Assembly (NCBI GenBank): GCA_016218715.1
Contig: JACRDG010000025.1
Location: forward strand, 1-64,000
DNA length: 64,000 nt
Reading direction: 5' to 3'
Origin: Desulfomonile tiedjei
GTDB taxonomy: Bacteria > Desulfobacterota > Desulfomonilia > Desulfomonilales > Desulfomonilaceae
Part shown: one piece after another, positions 1-9,457 of the stretch
Numbering within the stretch: the stretch's first letter is position 1
How the letters are laid out: each line of letters starts with the position of its first letter
The notes under the pieces: generated by a model
Database searches by the model: none
The model's input: the letters and a program-made list of their open reading frames with translations, nothing else
Told to the model about the DNA's origin: nothing
Position numbers and translations under genes: made by a program

Positions 1-85
1 CTCCGTGGTGTAGATATCGTTGCGCTTGCGTGCAGAGATTGTGATGAGGGAGAGCTAGCTTGGCTTTCGGATTATTTGCGAGGTT

Positions 86-439
86 GTGTCGTCGGTCTGG
101 ATTTGTGACCGTGTGTGCGTTTTGACGTACCTCAGCAAGAGCTTCATGGACCTGATGGGTCTGACCTGGAAAGACTATGAGGGGCACCGCTGGATCCAGA
201 AGATGCAAATAGGTACCCCTCGAGAACTGCTCGCTCAATGGGAACGCTGTGTCGAAACCAGCGGGTCTTGGAGTCACCGGTTCACGATAACGGACAAACA
301 CGGGAAAGAGCGGACGATCGTCAGCAGAGGCGCTGCCGTCAAGGACGAAAAGGGCGAGGTGACGTCCTGGGTCGGCATCAACCTGGACATAAGCGATGTC
401 GCTTCCGACAAAGGCCCTTGTCGTCCCCTATCCGATTGA
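86..439 (+). CDS. stand-alone PAS domain fragment
   Basis: The 117-residue product is almost entirely one PAS sensor domain: the YLSKSFMDLMGLT segment (about residues 15-27), followed by the beta strands ending in the WVGINLDIS motif (about 91-99) typical of PAS/PAC modules. No output domain follows. The frame is closed by a stop at 56-58 on the 5' side and by TGA at 437-439. The start is a GTG with no convincing ribosome-binding site. The next gene lies in the same frame, with no other stop codon between. It is probably a remnant of a larger PAS sensor or a small free-standing PAS protein. Function is unknown beyond possible ligand or redox sensing. Confidence 0.5.
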   Translation: MSSVWICDRVCVLTYLSKSFMDLMGLTWKDYEGHRWIQKMQIGTPRELLAQWERCVETSGSWSHRFTITDKHGKERTIVSRGAAVKDEKGEVTSWVGINLDISDVASDKGPCRPLSD

Positions 440-493
440 TGCTCAGGTCTCCAGCGATGGGCGCCTAACCCCTTCGCCCGACATAAGGAAAGT

Positions 494-2779
494 ATGGAGC
501 GGAATAAGGAATCCAAATCATCTCCGGAGGACCTGCGCAGACGTGCTGAGAAGCTGGTGCGGGAACTCGCCCCGGACCGAGACACGCTCAATGTCTCCCC
601 CGACGATGTCAGGGGCTTGATCCACGAGTTGCAAGTCTACCAGGCGGAACTCGAGATACAGAATGAGGAACTCCGCCGCGCGCAACAGGAGCTGGGAGCC
701 TCGCGGGACAACTACGCAGACCTCTACGACTTTGCACCGGTAGGCTACTTCTCTTTCGACCCGCCCGGCCGGATCAGAAAGGTCAACCTGACCGGCGCAC
801 GTATGCTGAAGCACGAACGACAGCATCTGCTTATGAAACCCTTTATGACCCTCGTTTCCCGCGACGATCGACCGATATTCTACGCCCACTTGAGAAAGGT
901 CTTCGAGACCGGCGGGCAACAGACTTGTGAAATCCGGCTCGACCAACATGGCGGCGGGCAGATCCACGCAAGGCTGGAAAGCCTGTCTCTGGGAGCACAG
1001 AGCGAGTCGGACCCGCTCTGCCGGACTGCTGTCTCCGATATCACCGAACTGAAAGTTGCACAGGAAACGGTCTTGAATACTCAGCACCAGGTGTTGATGA
1101 GCATGGGGGAAGCGGTCTGCGTCTCGGACGAGTACGGGCACATTTCCACGATCAACCCGGCCTTCGAGAGCATGTTCGAGATCGAGGGGCCGAGACCGGG
1201 AAATTACGAGGGACTTCGTCTGAGCGACCTCCTCGATGACCAAGAGGGCACGACGTTCAACGACCTGAGAGAGCACTTGATTGCCCAAGGTCACTGGCGC
1301 GGAGAAGTTCGCGGCCGCAAAGGGAGCGGGGCCTGTTTTGACGCGGATGTGCGCATGACGGTCCTGGAGCTGTTCAGCCGCAAGAGCCTGATTACGGTGT
1401 GGGAGGACATCACGCGGCTCAAACTCGCGGACAAGGCCCTGCGCGAGAGCGAGGGCCGATTCCGCGCGATCTTCGAGAGTGCCGGCGATGCTATCTTTCT
1501 CAAGGACCGATCTTTCCGGTACACTCTGGTCAACCCCGCTTTCGCACAACTGTTCCACAGAACCGCCGAAAGCATCTGTGGGCTGCGCGCTGATGAGCTG
1601 TTCGGGGACGAGGGAGCGGATTACGAAACGGATGTGGACAGCCGCGTCCTCGCGGGGGAAACCTTAGAAGAACAGCGCACAAGGACCGTCGACGGGACCG
1701 CGAGAAGGATCCACGAAGTGAGGGCCCCGCTCCGCGACGCCCAGGGCGAAATTGTCGGCCTATTCGGGATTGCCCGCGACATCACCGAGCGAGAGCCGCT
1801 CCGGCCGGTACCGACTGCGGATGCGGACACCTCCGAATCACCTGCAATGCGGGAGGCTCTCAAGCAGGCAATGTATGCCGCAAAATGGGACACCGTCGTG
1901 CTGCTCCAGGGCGAGACGGGGAGCGGCAAGGATTACATGGCGCGGTTCATTCACGATCATTCCAAACGCTCGGCAGGCGCGTACGTGGGGATCAATTGCG
2001 CGGCCGTGCCGCCGGAATTGGCCGAGTCGGAGCTGTTCGGCCACGAGCGAGGCTCCTTCACCGGCGCACATGCCCGCAAACGGGGGCTCCTGGAAGTGGC
2101 TGAAGGAGGGACCCTTTTGCTGAACGAGATCGGCGACCTTCCGCTCCCGCTCCAGGCAAAGCTCCTGACCTTCTTTGACACGAAGAAGATCACCCGCGTG
2201 GGCGGGAATCAGGAAATAAGTGTCAATTGCCGCATCATTGCCGCCACCAACCGCGATTTGAACGAAGCAGTGCAGGCAGGGCACTTCAGGGAAGACCTGC
2301 TGTATCGCCTGAGCGTCATGGTGATCGAGGTTCCTCCCCTGCGAGAGCGAAAGGAGGACATTGTGCCGCTCGTCCACCAGATGCTTCCGCGGCTGGCTGC
2401 TGACCTGAAAGTGGCTCAGATCCCCGAAGTGAGCCCTGCCATGGTCGTCTGGTTCAAGCGGTACCAGTGGCCCGGCAATGTCAGGGAGCTTAAGAACGTG
2501 CTGGAACGGTGGATTATCACAGGGGAACTGCCGTGGCAGAGCGTTCCGACGGAGGAGCGGAAGGCCGCTTCACCGGGTCATTCCATCCAGGTCTCTCTTG
2601 GCGAGGGACGCACCCTGCGCGATATCACTCAGGAGGTGACGCTGTCCTTGTGTCTCGAAGCCTTGCGGCGAACGAAAGGCAACAGGACGCACGCGGCCGA
2701 GCTTCTCGGCATTTCGCGCGATTCGCTGTATCGACACCTCAAGCAGCTCAGCCCCGACGCGATACCTCCGGAAGAGTGA
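494..2779 (+). CDS. PAS-domain sigma-54-dependent transcriptional activator
   Basis: This 761-residue enhancer-binding protein has three PAS domains (about 70-190, 195-310 and 320-430), a sigma-54 AAA+ domain (about 450-680) and a C-terminal Fis-type helix-turn-helix (about 715-750, [20 protein letters not shown]). Walker A is GETGSGKD (473-480), and the sigma-54 contact loop reads GSFTGA in place of GAFTGA. Walker B reads [12 protein letters not shown], with Asn544 where most family members have Asp. There is no receiver domain, so the PAS modules are the likely input and no cognate kinase is needed. AAGGAAAG lies just upstream of the ATG. Its targets are not evident, and I saw no clear -24/-12 promoter near it. 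Confidence 0.93.
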   Translation: MERNKESKSSPEDLRRRAEKLVRELAPDRDTLNVSPDDVRGLIHELQVYQAELEIQNEELRRAQQELGASRDNYADLYDFAPVGYFSFDPPGRIRKVNLTGARMLKHERQHLLMKPFMTLVSRDDRPIFYAHLRKVFETGGQQTCEIRLDQHGGGQIHARLESLSLGAQSESDPLCRTAVSDITELKVAQETVLNTQHQVLMSMGEAVCVSDEYGHISTINPAFESMFEIEGPRPGNYEGLRLSDLLDDQEGTTFNDLREHLIAQGHWRGEVRGRKGSGACFDADVRMTVLELFSRKSLITVWEDITRLKLADKALRESEGRFRAIFESAGDAIFLKDRSFRYTLVNPAFAQLFHRTAESICGLRADELFGDEGADYETDVDSRVLAGETLEEQRTRTVDGTARRIHEVRAPLRDAQGEIVGLFGIARDITEREPLRPVPTADADTSESPAMREALKQAMYAAKWDTVVLLQGETGSGKDYMARFIHDHSKRSAGAYVGINCAAVPPELAESELFGHERGSFTGAHARKRGLLEVAEGGTLLLNEIGDLPLPLQAKLLTFFDTKKITRVGGNQEISVNCRIIAATNRDLNEAVQAGHFREDLLYRLSVMVIEVPPLRERKEDIVPLVHQMLPRLAADLKVAQIPEVSPAMVVWFKRYQWPGNVRELKNVLERWIITGELPWQSVPTEERKAASPGHSIQVSLGEGRTLRDITQEVTLSLCLEALRRTKGNRTHAAELLGISRDSLYRHLKQLSPDAIPPEE

Positions 2780-2810
2780 AACCCGTCGGTGACCGAGTGC
2801 TCCTTTTCGC

Positions 2811-2952
2811 AAATACGGTGTCTCCCTTGGAGGCCCTGCTCTTGGCTGTTCAGTGGGGCCGGCATCTTGCCGGTCCATGTGGAAATGACAGGCGGGACGC
2901 CTGTCCCACCGAACAGCCGGTGAGGGCGCCGCGATAAACGGAAACCGTGTCT
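2811..2952. repeat. MITE/REP-like dispersed repeat, copy A
   Basis: The element begins with AAATACGGT (2811-2819) and ends in a degraded inverted copy, ACCGTGTCT (2944-2952). Inside are two palindromes: CCGGCA-TCT-TGCCGG (about 2859-2873) and GACAGGC-GGGAC-GCCTGTC (about 2887-2905). Almost the whole element matches the reverse complement of 9166-9330. It lies directly behind the sigma-54 activator and could form hairpins in the transcript. Confidence 0.8.
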
Positions 2953-3187
2953 TACACAAATCCGCGACAGAATCGATGAAATGGGCTCCTGAGTTCAGGA
3001 CCTTCCTTCATGCTTCTGTTCCTGGTTACTGTGCAGCTGCATCGCCCTCTCACGCCTGGGGCCTCGACCGTACAGATGCCAGTTATGGGCAGAGGTTTAG
3101 AACCACTGCGATTGTGGAGCGCGGCACTTTTTGGCCAGTCAACTGTCTAATATTTGGAGCTAAATTGCGACGTCGTCGCGCGGCCTC
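2953..3187. other. intergenic stretch without recognisable gene
   Basis: Short open frames exist on both strands, but none shows a ribosome-binding site, signal peptide or domain-like composition. I see only the promoter-like site at its right end. Confidence 0.5.
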
Positions 3188-3216
3188 TTGACATCGCGGT
3201 TCGGGATAACTAAACC
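3188..3216 (+). promoter_or_regulatory. candidate sigma-70 promoter for the Cys-rich protein and exporter locus
   Basis: TTGACA (3188-3193) is followed after 17 bp by TAAACC (3211-3216), about 20 bp before the GTG start at 3237. The spacer and downstream bases resemble the promoter-like site at 9458-9486, which precedes another small Cys-rich exported protein. Confidence 0.45.
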
Positions 3217-3236
3217 TGTACCAATAAGGGGCAGCC

Positions 3237-3656
3237 GTGACGGTGAGGTCTACCATATTTCGCATTCTGTGCGTTATTCTCTGCGTTTTTACTACAGCTA
3301 CCTATTCTCTCGCACTATTGAAAGGGGAAGGGTGCCTGTGGGAAGAGTCAAGCTCGCCTCTCGGTATTGTCTCCGCTTCCCCTGACCAGGCTTGTTGTTT
3401 CCACCGACCGTGTGGCGGTCTGTCTCCTGCGGAGGCCTGCTGCTCGACGGACGGGGACGACACCCACTCCGCCGCTCAGGACGGGTGGGGCCGTTGCTCG
3501 AGCAGTTGTTGCAAGGCGTTCCAGGCTCCGGTTTTTCTGACGAAGGCATCCGACGTCATGCTGAGGCTCGATGAGTCTCCGTCTCTGTTCGAGGCAACCC
3601 CTCTTCTTCCTGCTTCCGATTTCTCCCAATCCATATTCCGCCCTCCACAGGCCTAG
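3237..3656 (+). CDS. small Cys-rich exported protein
   Basis: The 139-residue product starts with a hydrophobic signal-like segment (about 6-28), followed by a Cys-rich middle with CC pairs around residues 53-54, 68-69 and 91-92, then a Pro/Ser-rich tail. The GTG start has AAGGGG in front of it at suitable spacing. Paired cysteines after an export signal suggest metal or redox chemistry in the periplasm. The gene heads the ABC exporter locus, in the same position that the protein at 9523 holds before the RND locus. I do not recognise the family, and the role is inferred only from composition and context. Confidence 0.55.
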   Translation: MTVRSTIFRILCVILCVFTTATYSLALLKGEGCLWEESSSPLGIVSASPDQACCFHRPCGGLSPAEACCSTDGDDTHSAAQDGWGRCSSSCCKAFQAPVFLTKASDVMLRLDESPSLFEATPLLPASDFSQSIFRPPQA

Positions 3657-3671
3657 CACTCGCTTTCGCAA

Positions 3672-3791
3672 ATAGGGTGTGTTACCCGGAGTCCCTGTCC
3701 TGGATTGTGCCGTGGGCTGGCATCTTGCCGGCCGCTGCCGAGAGACATCCAGCGACCGAGATCGGAAACACGCGAATACGCAACCGTACTT
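3672..3791. repeat. MITE/REP-like dispersed repeat, copy B
   Basis: The left end AAATAGGGT (3672-3680) and right end ACCGTACTT (3783-3791) are near-inverted copies of the terminal repeat seen in copies A and C. The internal palindrome TGGCATCTTGCCGG is kept, but the GACAGGC palindrome is missing. It sits between the Cys-rich gene and the adaptor gene, so the two may be partly uncoupled in transcription. Confidence 0.65.
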
Positions 3792-3938
3792 GCGCCATCG
3801 AGCACTGAGGTATTCTCGCCACACACGTGTGGCCTGATACCGGGTGCCATTGCCGGCTTGCCCGGCAGTCCCGGCGCATCGCGAGGTTGCATCTCGGCGC
3901 GAAAGGTTACGGGTGAAGAATTGGCAAACAACCGATTG

Positions 3939-5468
3939 ATGGACCTGCGCAATCCGTCCCGTCACGAGCAGGTCGAAGAGCCGGAAGTAGGTATTCCCAG
4001 CCCTCCCTTCCGCTGGAAGACCCGCGTTGCGCTCCCTGGCGCCCTCCTGGGCGGCCTCGTGGCGCTCCTTCTGGTGACCGGGTACAGCGAAGTCGTGCCG
4101 GCCGTGGCGGTGAACGCGAGCCCTGTGGTGGCCAAGAAGGTCAGCGGGCCGGTGGCGGGAGCTGTGACCGTCCAGGCCGCGGGATGGGTCGAAGCAGACC
4201 CGTACAAGTCCTACGTGACCGCATTGACCGATGGGATCGTGAAAGAAGTCCCGGTGCTGGAAGGCGATCCGGTGCAAAAGGACCAGGTGGTCGCGCGTCT
4301 CGTGGATGACGATGCAAAACTTGCCCACGAACTGACCCAAGCCCGGGTTCGTGAACTCGAGGCAGCGTTGCTGTCGACACGGGCCGACCTAACGGCAGCC
4401 AAGGAGGAGTGGGAGAACCCGGTCGAGCGGAACCGTTCCATCGGTGTGTTCGACGCTCAAGTGGCGGAAAGCAAGGCCACGCTGGAACAGCTGACCGCGG
4501 AGATCGACGTGGAGGCCGCTCAACTGGAACACGCCAAAAGCCAGAACGACCGTTTCGAGGGGTTATTCCAGTCGAATTCCATCTCGGAAGCGGACCTGAT
4601 TCGCGTCCGGTCGCAATACCATGCCCAGAAGGCCAAGCTCGCGGCCACCAAGGCGCGTCAGATCGCGGTCAAGGAACTCATTCCCAAATATGAGGCAGAG
4701 CTGCTGGCAGCCAAGGAACTGATGAGGTTGCGGACAGAGGAACGGCGCAAGCTGGATCACTCTCAGGCCGCGGTGATCAAAGCCGAAGCGACGCTGCAGC
4801 AGGCCAAGACTACGCTCGCGGAAGCAAAACTGCGCCTGGAACGGATGGAGATTCGCTCCTCCATGGACGGCACCGTCATGAGGCGACTGACCGTGCCTGG
4901 TTCCAAGGTGTTGATTGCCGTGGACAATGCGGCTTCTGCCCGTGTCCTGAGTCTGTACGACCCGAATCGGTTGCAGGTGCGCGTGGACGTTCCGCTGGGC
5001 GACGCGGCAAAGATCGGCGTCGGACAGCTCGCGGAGATTACTGTGGAGGTTCTCCCCGACCGCACCTTCTCCGGCACGGTCACCCGCGTGCTCCACGAGG
5101 CAAACATTCAGAAAAACACCTTGGAAGTGAAGGTAGCCATCGCGAATCCGGAACCTCAGCTCAGGCCCGAAATGCTGGCACGGGTCCGATTTCTCGCCAA
5201 GGTAGATCCTGCCGCGGATCAGGAGAAGGCGCGAGTCTTCGCACCGGACGCGGCGTTGCGGCGAAACGGCGGAACAACTACAGCCTGGGTGATCCGCGAC
5301 TTCAACGGAGACCGGGGAATTGCCTCGGCGCGGCCGGTTCAGGTGGGCACCCTCAAGAGTGAAGGATGGGTCGAAGTGCCGGAAGGTTTACAGCCTGGAG
5401 ATCTTATCGTGACCAGATCGCCACGCGAACTCAAGAACGGCGAACGAGTCCGGGTTATCGGGGAATAG
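3939..5468 (+). CDS. HlyD/MacA-type periplasmic adaptor of ABC exporter
   Basis: This is the membrane fusion protein linking an inner-membrane ABC transporter to an outer-membrane channel. One N-terminal membrane anchor (about residues 30-50 from this start) is followed by a biotinyl-lipoyl half-motif (GWVEADPYKSYVTALTDG), a long coiled-coil hairpin (about 120-300), the second lipoyl half (MEIRSSMDGTVM) and a beta-barrel region. The open frame extends upstream to 3705, but that part overlaps repeat copy B and looks non-coding. A TTG at 3921 behind GGTGAAG is an alternative start. The ATPase follows 32 bp downstream. The substrate is unknown; neighbouring Cys-rich proteins hint at a metal or small toxic compound. 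Confidence 0.88.
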   Translation: MDLRNPSRHEQVEEPEVGIPSPPFRWKTRVALPGALLGGLVALLLVTGYSEVVPAVAVNASPVVAKKVSGPVAGAVTVQAAGWVEADPYKSYVTALTDGIVKEVPVLEGDPVQKDQVVARLVDDDAKLAHELTQARVRELEAALLSTRADLTAAKEEWENPVERNRSIGVFDAQVAESKATLEQLTAEIDVEAAQLEHAKSQNDRFEGLFQSNSISEADLIRVRSQYHAQKAKLAATKARQIAVKELIPKYEAELLAAKELMRLRTEERRKLDHSQAAVIKAEATLQQAKTTLAEAKLRLERMEIRSSMDGTVMRRLTVPGSKVLIAVDNAASARVLSLYDPNRLQVRVDVPLGDAAKIGVGQLAEITVEVLPDRTFSGTVTRVLHEANIQKNTLEVKVAIANPEPQLRPEMLARVRFLAKVDPAADQEKARVFAPDAALRRNGGTTTAWVIRDFNGDRGIASARPVQVGTLKSEGWVEVPEGLQPGDLIVTRSPRELKNGERVRVIGE

Positions 5469-5500
5469 CGAGACAGTTCGAGAGACCGAGGGAGATCATA

Positions 5501-6211
5501 ATGGCGCTTATCGAATGCCGAAAGTTGACGAGGACGTACCAGAAGGGGACCAACACCATCACTCCGCTGGACGCCCTGGATATAGACATCGAGGAGGGGA
5601 CCTTCACCGCACTGATGGGTCCTTCAGGGAGCGGGAAGACCACGCTGCTCAACCTCATAGCAGGAATCGACACCCCCAGCGCGGGTTCGCTGATCGTTGG
5701 AGGAGTGGACATCGCCACGCTCCCGCGATCGAAACTGGGGCAATGGCGTGCCGAGAACATCGGGTACATCTTCCAGCTCTACAACCTCATCCCGGTGCTG
5801 ACTGCGTACGAGAACGTCGAACTACCGCTCCTCTTGCACGAACTCTCTGCCAAAGAGCGCCATCGGAAGGTCTCCGCGGCCCTTGAACTGGTCGGTATCG
5901 CGGATCGTCACGACCACTTCCCCAATCAATTGAGCGGCGGCCAGGAACAGCGGGTGGCTATTGCGCGCGCCATCGTCTCGGATCCCAAGATAATCGTCGC
6001 GGACGAACCCACGGGCGACCTCGATCGCAGCTCGGCAGGCGAAATCATGGGGCTCCTGCAGCAGATCAATCAGGAGTTGGGCCGAACGCTCATCATGGTG
6101 ACCCACGACCCCAAAACCACCAAGTACGCGCAGCGCACCTTGCACCTGGACAAGGGCAAGCTGCTTGAACTCGAAGCGGCCATCGCACGCGGGGTAGCGG
6201 CCCATTGCTGA
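5501..6211 (+). CDS. ABC transporter ATPase, MacB/LolD type
   Basis: The 236-residue nucleotide-binding subunit has Walker [10 protein letters not shown] (about 40-48), the Q-loop near IFQLYNLIP, signature LSGGQEQR (about 146-153; the usual third Q is replaced by E), Walker [13 protein letters not shown] and the switch histidine in VTHDP. The ATG at 5501 is chosen because GGGAGATC lies just before it and earlier in-frame starts run into the adaptor gene. It powers the two FtsX-type permeases encoded next, forming a mechanotransmission exporter of the MacB/LolCDE class that does not itself carry substrate across the inner membrane. Confidence 0.95.
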   Translation: MALIECRKLTRTYQKGTNTITPLDALDIDIEEGTFTALMGPSGSGKTTLLNLIAGIDTPSAGSLIVGGVDIATLPRSKLGQWRAENIGYIFQLYNLIPVLTAYENVELPLLLHELSAKERHRKVSAALELVGIADRHDHFPNQLSGGQEQRVAIARAIVSDPKIIVADEPTGDLDRSSAGEIMGLLQQINQELGRTLIMVTHDPKTTKYAQRTLHLDKGKLLELEAAIARGVAAHC

Positions 6212-6233
6212 CCGCAACGTAGGGAGAACAAAG

Positions 6234-7385
6234 ATGCTCTCGTTCCGTTTCTTACCGCTGGTTTTCAAATACCTGTTCCGGCATCAGGCCCGCAGCCTGC
6301 TCACCCTCGGCGGGGTGGCCGCTGCGATGTTCCTGTTCTATTCGGTGCAGGCCATGCAGCAGGGGGTTCGCGACGCCACGCGGGTGACCGCTGACGACAC
6401 GAGGCTCGTGGTGTACCGTCAGGACCGCTACTGCCCGTTTACGAGCAACCTGCCCCAGGATTACGCGCGGCGTATCGCAGCGATTCCCGGAGTCAAGGCC
6501 GTGGTTCCGGTGAGCATTGCGGTCAACAACTGCCGGACCGGCCTGGACGTGGTTACGTTCCGGGGTGTTCCCAAGGATGCCTTTGAGAGCGGCTTCTTCG
6601 GCAAGGTCCGCCTGACGCAGGGATCGCTGGAAAGCTGGAAGAGTCGCAACGACGCGGCGCTCGTCGGCGAGCGACTGGCGAAACGGCGCTCGCTCAAACC
6701 AGGCGACCGTCTCGATATCGGCGGCATCACCATATCGGTGGCCGGGATACTCGATTCCGCGGAGCCGCAGGACCAGAATGCGGCGTACACGCACATCGAC
6801 TTCATCCAGAGGGCATCGGGGAACAAGGTCGGGATCGTCACGCAATTCAACGTCGCAGTGCAGGAGCCGGGTCAACTCGGCAGCGTGGCCAAGGCCATCG
6901 ATGACGAGTTCCGCAATGCCCAGGAGCCGACGGCGACGTGGTCGGAAAAGATGTTCGTCGCGCGGGTGGCCACGGACATAATAGAGATAGCCAACTTCGC
7001 TCACTGGCTGGGATGGGGCTGTATCGTCGGCGTGTTTGCCCTTGTGGGGAACGCCATCGTGCTGTCAGTGCGCGATCGCATGCGGGACCACGCGGTCATG
7101 CAGACCCTGGGATACAGCCAGGGGCTCATCGCGAAGCTCGTCATCGCAGAGAGCATGGCGCTGAGCTTGACCGGCGGGTTGATCGGCGTGATGGCAGGCG
7201 TGGCCCTCACGCACTGGGGAAATTTCAGCCTCTCCATGGAAGGACTGAGCATTCACGTGCACGCGAGCGCTGGCTCCATCCTCATGGGGTTGGCATTGTC
7301 CGCTTTCACCGGGGTGTCCGCCGGTCTGTTCCCCGCGTGGCTGACCTGGCAACGAGAGATCTCCGCGTGCTTCAGGGCTGTTTAG
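6234..7385 (+). CDS. FtsX-like ABC transporter permease (first copy)
   Basis: The 383-residue integral membrane subunit shows the MacB/FtsX layout: a first transmembrane helix (about 18-40), a large periplasmic MacB-PCD-like domain (about 45-255), then three helices (about 262-285, 305-335 and 350-372). The motif MRDHAVMQTLGYSQGLI after the second helix is typical of this permease class. It follows the ATPase by 22 bp and precedes a second permease by 9 bp, so the two probably form a heterodimer around the ATPase dimer. Two conserved cysteines occur in the periplasmic part (YCPFT and NNCRT). Confidence 0.92.
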   Translation: MLSFRFLPLVFKYLFRHQARSLLTLGGVAAAMFLFYSVQAMQQGVRDATRVTADDTRLVVYRQDRYCPFTSNLPQDYARRIAAIPGVKAVVPVSIAVNNCRTGLDVVTFRGVPKDAFESGFFGKVRLTQGSLESWKSRNDAALVGERLAKRRSLKPGDRLDIGGITISVAGILDSAEPQDQNAAYTHIDFIQRASGNKVGIVTQFNVAVQEPGQLGSVAKAIDDEFRNAQEPTATWSEKMFVARVATDIIEIANFAHWLGWGCIVGVFALVGNAIVLSVRDRMRDHAVMQTLGYSQGLIAKLVIAESMALSLTGGLIGVMAGVALTHWGNFSLSMEGLSIHVHASAGSILMGLALSAFTGVSAGLFPAWLTWQREISACFRAV

Positions 7386-7394
7386 CAGGAAAGC

Positions 7395-8576
7395 ATGAAA
7401 GGACCCCGTATGCGTCTACTGCCTTTTGATTATGGCGTGCGAAATCTCGGGCGGTCGCCGGCTCGGCTGGCGGCGACCGTGCTGGCGAGTGCGCTCGTGG
7501 TGTGTCTCGTGCTGGCCGCGGCCTCGTTCGTTCGGGGGATGGCACGCTCTCTCGTGGTTACCACCGACTCGTCCAACGTGATCCTGCTGGCCGCGGGGAG
7601 CGAAGAGAGCCTCGAACGGAGCCAGATTCCGGGCAATACCGCGAGTCTCCTCGCTGCGGATCTCCCCGGAATCAAGACTCGGCTTGGAGTACCTTACGTG
7701 TCGCCCGAAATCGAGGCAGCGCTCATTGTTCGGGCCGACCGAGACAGCCGTGACGAACTGCGAGCCATGATACGAGGCTTCGCGCCTGAAGCGTTTCTCG
7801 TGCATCCCCGCGTGCAGGTCGTGGAGGGGCGGATCCCGAGGCCGGGGAAGGACGAGATTATGGTGGGAGGCCTGGCCCCGGAGATGATGGGGCTGCCGGA
7901 CGAGCGCCTGCGAATCGGGAGCAAGTTGTGGTTTGACAATCGTCCGTGGACTGTTGCGGGCCGTTTCCGCGCGATAGGAACGGTGATGGACGCGGAGGTG
8001 TGGGTGCCGTACACGGATTTGCAGGTGGCGACCAAGCGGGACACGGTGTCGTGTGTGGTGGTCACCCTGGACGACGCTGACTTCTCGGACGTTGACGCGT
8101 TCACCAAACAGCGGTTCGATTTGGGGTTGGTCGCGATTCGGGAAAGTGAATACTACTCCTCCATCATGAAATTCTACAAGCCGGTTCATGCCATGATCTG
8201 GATCACCGCGATCCTGATCGCCTCGGCCGGCGTCCTCGGCGGACTGAACACGATGTACGCGGCCTTCGCCGCCAGAATCCGGGAACTGGGCATGCTCCAG
8301 TCTCTGGGATACTCGCGACCCGCCATTGTGGCGAGCCTGGTCCAGGAGTCGCTCCTGGCCGCGTCTGCGGGGACGCTCCTCGGGTCCGCGGTGGGGCTGT
8401 GGTTCATCGACGGGCTCGCGGTCCGCTTTTCCATGGGAGTCTTTCAACTGGTAATCGACTACCGGGTCCTGCTCTTTGGCGTGATTGCAGGGGTCATCAT
8501 GGGAATCGTCGGTGCACTGCCTCCGGCCTGGCGGTGCCTGCGTAGGCCGATAACGGAAGCCCTCAAGGCTGCATGA
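7395..8576 (+). CDS. FtsX-like ABC transporter permease (second copy)
   Basis: The 393-residue product has the same four-helix FtsX topology: helix 1 (about 17-40), a periplasmic domain (about 42-260), and helices near 268-292, 318-345 and 358-382. The motif IRELGMLQSLGYSRPAIV parallels that of the preceding gene. AGGA lies before the ATG at 7395. An ATG at 7410, with its own AAAGGA, is an alternative start. It is the likely heterodimer partner of the upstream permease. The tail ends with the usual RRPITEALKAA segment of the family. Confidence 0.92.
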   Translation: MKGPRMRLLPFDYGVRNLGRSPARLAATVLASALVVCLVLAAASFVRGMARSLVVTTDSSNVILLAAGSEESLERSQIPGNTASLLAADLPGIKTRLGVPYVSPEIEAALIVRADRDSRDELRAMIRGFAPEAFLVHPRVQVVEGRIPRPGKDEIMVGGLAPEMMGLPDERLRIGSKLWFDNRPWTVAGRFRAIGTVMDAEVWVPYTDLQVATKRDTVSCVVVTLDDADFSDVDAFTKQRFDLGLVAIRESEYYSSIMKFYKPVHAMIWITAILIASAGVLGGLNTMYAAFAARIRELGMLQSLGYSRPAIVASLVQESLLAASAGTLLGSAVGLWFIDGLAVRFSMGVFQLVIDYRVLLFGVIAGVIMGIVGALPPAWRCLRRPITEALKAA

Positions 8577-8594
8577 CAGGAAAGGAAGAAATAA

Positions 8595-9131
8595 ATGAAA
8601 CCAACTTTGAATCTTTGTCGATCTCGTTGGCTGCTTGCTGCGATGCTGGGCCTCCTGGCCGCAATCACCGCTCCCGGTCAAGATGCGGTGTGGGCTCAGG
8701 GCGCCACGTCGCTCCCCACGGACCTGTTCGTGAGCGCAGCGCCTCCCAATGCCCTCGACGTCGGGGAAGCCCGAAAAACTGCCGAAGAAGGAAAGCCTGT
8801 GGTAGTTCGCGGGAAAATCGGCGGCCTGGCTTCGCCGTTTGCCGATAAGTACGCCATGTTCCTCCTGGCGGACAGTCAACTGACGCTCCCGGCGTGCGGC
8901 ACCCAGACGCCGTGGGACTATTGTTGCGAACCACGGGAAAAAGTCATGGCCAATCTGGCGACCATCCAGGTGGTGGATGCTGCCGGCAAGCTGTTGAAGG
9001 CCCCGCTTCGAGGAGTCAGCGGCCTGAATCCCATGGCCGATGTCGTGGTCCTGGGCACCGTGGTAAAGCGGGACACCAATATCCTGATTGTGAACGCCAA
9101 GAATATCTACGTGGCGAAGGCAGCAAAGTAG
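8595..9131 (+). CDS. exported OB-fold-like protein of the exporter operon
   Basis: The 178-residue protein has a signal peptide (about 1-35) and a compact beta-rich domain. The segment PVVVRGKIGG, the CGTQTPWDYCCEP cysteine cluster (about 100-112) and the closing VVVLGTVVKRD strand resemble OB-fold nucleic-acid-binding-like periplasmic proteins. It follows the second permease by 18 bp and is the last gene of the operon. It may help the exporter bind substrate, possibly via the Cys cluster. The fold assignment is from pattern only, and the function is unknown. Confidence 0.7.
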   Translation: MKPTLNLCRSRWLLAAMLGLLAAITAPGQDAVWAQGATSLPTDLFVSAAPPNALDVGEARKTAEEGKPVVVRGKIGGLASPFADKYAMFLLADSQLTLPACGTQTPWDYCCEPREKVMANLATIQVVDAAGKLLKAPLRGVSGLNPMADVVVLGTVVKRDTNILIVNAKNIYVAKAAK

Positions 9132-9149
9132 AGGCGGGAAGATCCGCCT
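9132..9149 (+). terminator. weak hairpin after the exporter operon
   Basis: A six-base-pair stem, AGGCGG/CCGCCT, with a six-base loop begins at the stop codon and is followed by TTAGT rather than a clear U-tract. It is a possible weak terminator. Confidence 0.3.
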
Positions 9150-9165
9150 TAGTACGCCATTTCAT

Positions 9166-9330
9166 AAATACGGTCGCGGATTCTCGCGGGACGCGGTTTG
9201 AGTCAACCTCCGCGGCCTCTCTGGCTGTATTGGTGGGACAGGCGTCCCGCCTGTCATTTTCCCATGGACCGGCAAGATGCCGGCCCCACTGAACAGCCAA
9301 AGGCAGGGACCCAAGGGAGACACCGTATTT
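9166..9330. repeat. MITE/REP-like dispersed repeat, copy C (most complete)
   Basis: This 165-bp element is bounded by perfect 9-bp inverted repeats, AAATACGGT (9166-9174) and ACCGTATTT (9322-9330). Inside are the palindromes GACAGGC-GTCCC-GCCTGTC and CCGGCA-AGA-TGCCGG. It is the reverse complement of copy A over nearly its full length. It carries no coding capacity and separates the ABC exporter operon from the metal-efflux locus. Confidence 0.85.
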
Positions 9331-9457
9331 GCGATAAGATGTACTTAGCGAACGAGCCTGGCGAGGGACTACCGGTAAGGCACCATGTTTGTGCCATGGA
9401 GTTATCGGGGACCAACCCGCCCGTAAAGGAATGGATGCGCTCAATACCGAGAAATGG

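Noticed and set aside
437-439. TGA between the PAS fragment and the activator read as selenocysteine
   Set aside because: It does not fall on a Cys or active-site position, and I see no SECIS-like hairpin at the right distance.
518-1558. Long open frame on the minus strand inside the sigma-54 activator gene
   Set aside because: It is antisense to clear PAS domains and has no ribosome-binding site or domain-like composition. Such shadows are common in GC-rich DNA.
7416-8879. 487-codon open frame on the minus strand
   Set aside because: It covers the second FtsX permease and the start of the next gene in antisense. The product is a string of Arg/His/Gly-rich sequence without a fold.
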